Origin: Aquimarina algicola
GTDB lineage: Bacteria > Bacteroidota > Bacteroidia > Flavobacteriales > Flavobacteriaceae
Length of the DNA: 64,000 nt
Direction of reading: 5' to 3'
NCBI RefSeq assembly: GCF_006443095.1
Contig: NZ_VFWZ01000009.1
Span: 438,420-502,419 of the forward strand
In this document: one piece after another, positions 63,465 to 64,000 of the stretch
How positions within the stretch are numbered: the first letter of the stretch is position 1
How the letters are laid out: the number at the start of each line of letters is the position of its first letter
Position numbers and translations under genes: made by a program
Notes under the pieces: generated by a model
What the model was told of the DNA's origin: nothing
The model's database searches: none
The model's input: only the letters and a program-made list of their open reading frames with translations

Positions 63465-63497
63465 TTGTTGTTGATTTAAAAAAGGGTTGTATGTTTG
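63465..63497 (+). promoter_or_regulatory. rRNA promoter P1
   Basis: TTGTTG at 63465-63470, a 19-base spacer and TATGTTTG at 63490-63497, followed by CACCCGC. It matches the flavobacterial consensus exactly. Upstream A/T tracts resemble UP-like sequence. Confidence 0.85.
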
Positions 63498-63616
63498 CAC
63501 CCGCAAAACGGGATTTGGTTTTGCGTTGTTCATATAAGATTTGATAGGTTTGTTACCGGGTATTTTTAGGATTTGTTTTCGGAAATATTTTTTTTGAAAA
63601 AAAGTTCAAAAAAGTT

Positions 63617-63646
63617 TTGGTAGTAAAAAAAAGGGTTTTATATTTG
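63617..63646 (+). promoter_or_regulatory. rRNA promoter P2
   Basis: TTG at 63617-63619, a 19-base spacer and TATATTTG at 63639-63646, followed by the same CACCCGC as P1. It shares an A-run plus GGGTT block upstream of the -7 element with P1, so one promoter arose by duplication of the other. Confidence 0.85.
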
Positions 63647-63726
63647 CACCCGCTTTAAGGAACAAGCGTAGAGCTAAAGCGGAATAAGCGTTCATTTACA
63701 AGATAAAATAATATACAGGAGTAGGG

Positions 63727-63768
63727 GTTAATTTGTAGCTTCATTGGGTTCGATTCCCGGTTATTAAC
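63727..63768 (+). pseudogene. Degenerate tRNA-like element in the rRNA leader
   Basis: GTTAAT (63727-63732) and ATTAAC (63763-63768) form an acceptor-like stem. Between them is GTAGCTTCATT, resembling the 5' half of a D-arm, and then a T-arm: TTGGG-TTCGATT-CCCGG (63744-63760), a 5-bp stem with a canonical 7-nt T-loop. The anticodon arm is missing, so it cannot be a functional tRNA. It is probably a tRNA with an internal deletion, or an RNA-processing element. Confidence 0.5.
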
Positions 63769-63965
63769 AAGAGTGATTACCTTCGATATTTATCGTTAGG
63801 GAGATTACTGAAAAAGTTCATAGACATATTGATTGACAGCGCGTATTTTAATTTAAGATGTTATTACATTTTAGATGAGATACAGAATTTAAGCAAAAGA
63901 CTAATTTTCATTAGCAGTTATGATTATAATTCCTGTTGTTTAGTTGAATAATATTTTACGAAACA

Positions 63966-64000
63966 ACGATGAAGAGTTTGATCCTGGCTCAGGATGAACG
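63966..64000 (+). rRNA. 16S ribosomal RNA, 5' end (partial)
   Basis: GAAGAGTTTGATCCTGGCTC followed by AGGATGAACG is the universal 5' end of bacterial 16S rRNA (27F primer site at 63973). By alignment to E. coli numbering, base 1 is at about 63966. The gene runs off the window. Confidence 0.97.

Larger units (their letters stand above)
63250..63965 (+). other. Ribosomal RNA operon leader region
   Basis: 716 bases without a protein gene. It contains the two tandem promoters (63465-63497, 63617-63646). Stem-loops follow each start: GCAAAAC at 63503 with GTTTTGC at 63518, and CCGCTTTA near 63650 with TAAAGCGG near 63675. A tRNA-like remnant lies at 63727-63768. A possible processing stem pairs GTTGTTT (63935-63941) with AAACAAC (63961-63967), overlapping the predicted 16S 5' end. 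Confidence 0.6.

Noticed and set aside
63744..63760. Functional tRNA in the rRNA leader
   Set aside because: The T-arm is good but there is no anticodon arm and the element is only about 42 nt long.

Overview
The window is AT-rich (estimated by eye, not counted) and comes from a Flavobacteriaceae chromosome, most like marine genera such as Aquimarina (inference). Supporting signs are flavobacterial promoters of the form TTG-N17..23-TAnnTTTG, very few Shine-Dalgarno sequences, type IX secretion (T9SS) cargo with C-terminal sorting domains, lipoproteins with an LxxC lipobox, a DUF4294/M42 peptidase pair, and the start of a 16S rRNA gene at the right edge.

Layout. 1-3 kb: the tail of a PLP-dependent sulfur amino-acid enzyme, an intergenic region holding a probable stand-alone structured RNA, fumC, and a small membrane protein. 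2.5-7 kb: a TetR regulator divergent from a GMC oxidoreductase with a 14-bp inverted-repeat operator over the oxidoreductase promoter, then small hypothetical genes and a DUF1460 amidase-like protein. 7-11.5 kb: leuA-leuC-leuD-leuB on the minus strand. 11.7-22 kb: housekeeping and hypothetical genes (EamA permease, RluA-type synthase, panB, sdaA, dnaK). 22-35 kb: cell-surface region with a GH82-like beta-helix protein, gamma-glutamyltransferase, AcpH-like protein, a beta-helix/CBM6 protein, glmM, and a 1204-aa surface protein with 414-bp tandem repeats. 35-49 kb: two LpxL-like acyltransferases, rhomboid protease, TlpA-like thioredoxin, a GAF protein, an HD-PycTM fusion, a phosphoesterase / kinase-like / Omp85 fusion, GNAT, Dps and NUDIX genes.

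49-61 kb forms one functional cluster for acetate or short carboxylate use: an InsA-like DNA-binding protein, porin, DUF4212 protein, sodium:solute symporter, SLC5-STAC-histidine kinase, single-domain receiver, acetyl-CoA synthetase, and convergent genes for a cNMP/CBS/DUF294 protein and a DEDDh exonuclease. It resembles the CrbS/CrbR acetate switch, but the receiver has no DNA-binding domain. 61-64 kb: M42 aminopeptidase, DUF4294 protein, then an rRNA operon leader with two near-identical tandem promoters and a degenerate tRNA-like element.

The best candidates for something undescribed are the HD-PycTM fusion without a cyclase neighbour, the three-domain phosphoesterase/kinase-like/Omp85 protein, the structured RNA at about 390-534, the GH82-like protein lacking the presumed catalytic base, and the pairing of a transposase-derived DNA-binding protein with an output-less response regulator in the acetate cluster. 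No CRISPR array, complete insertion sequence or prophage was seen.
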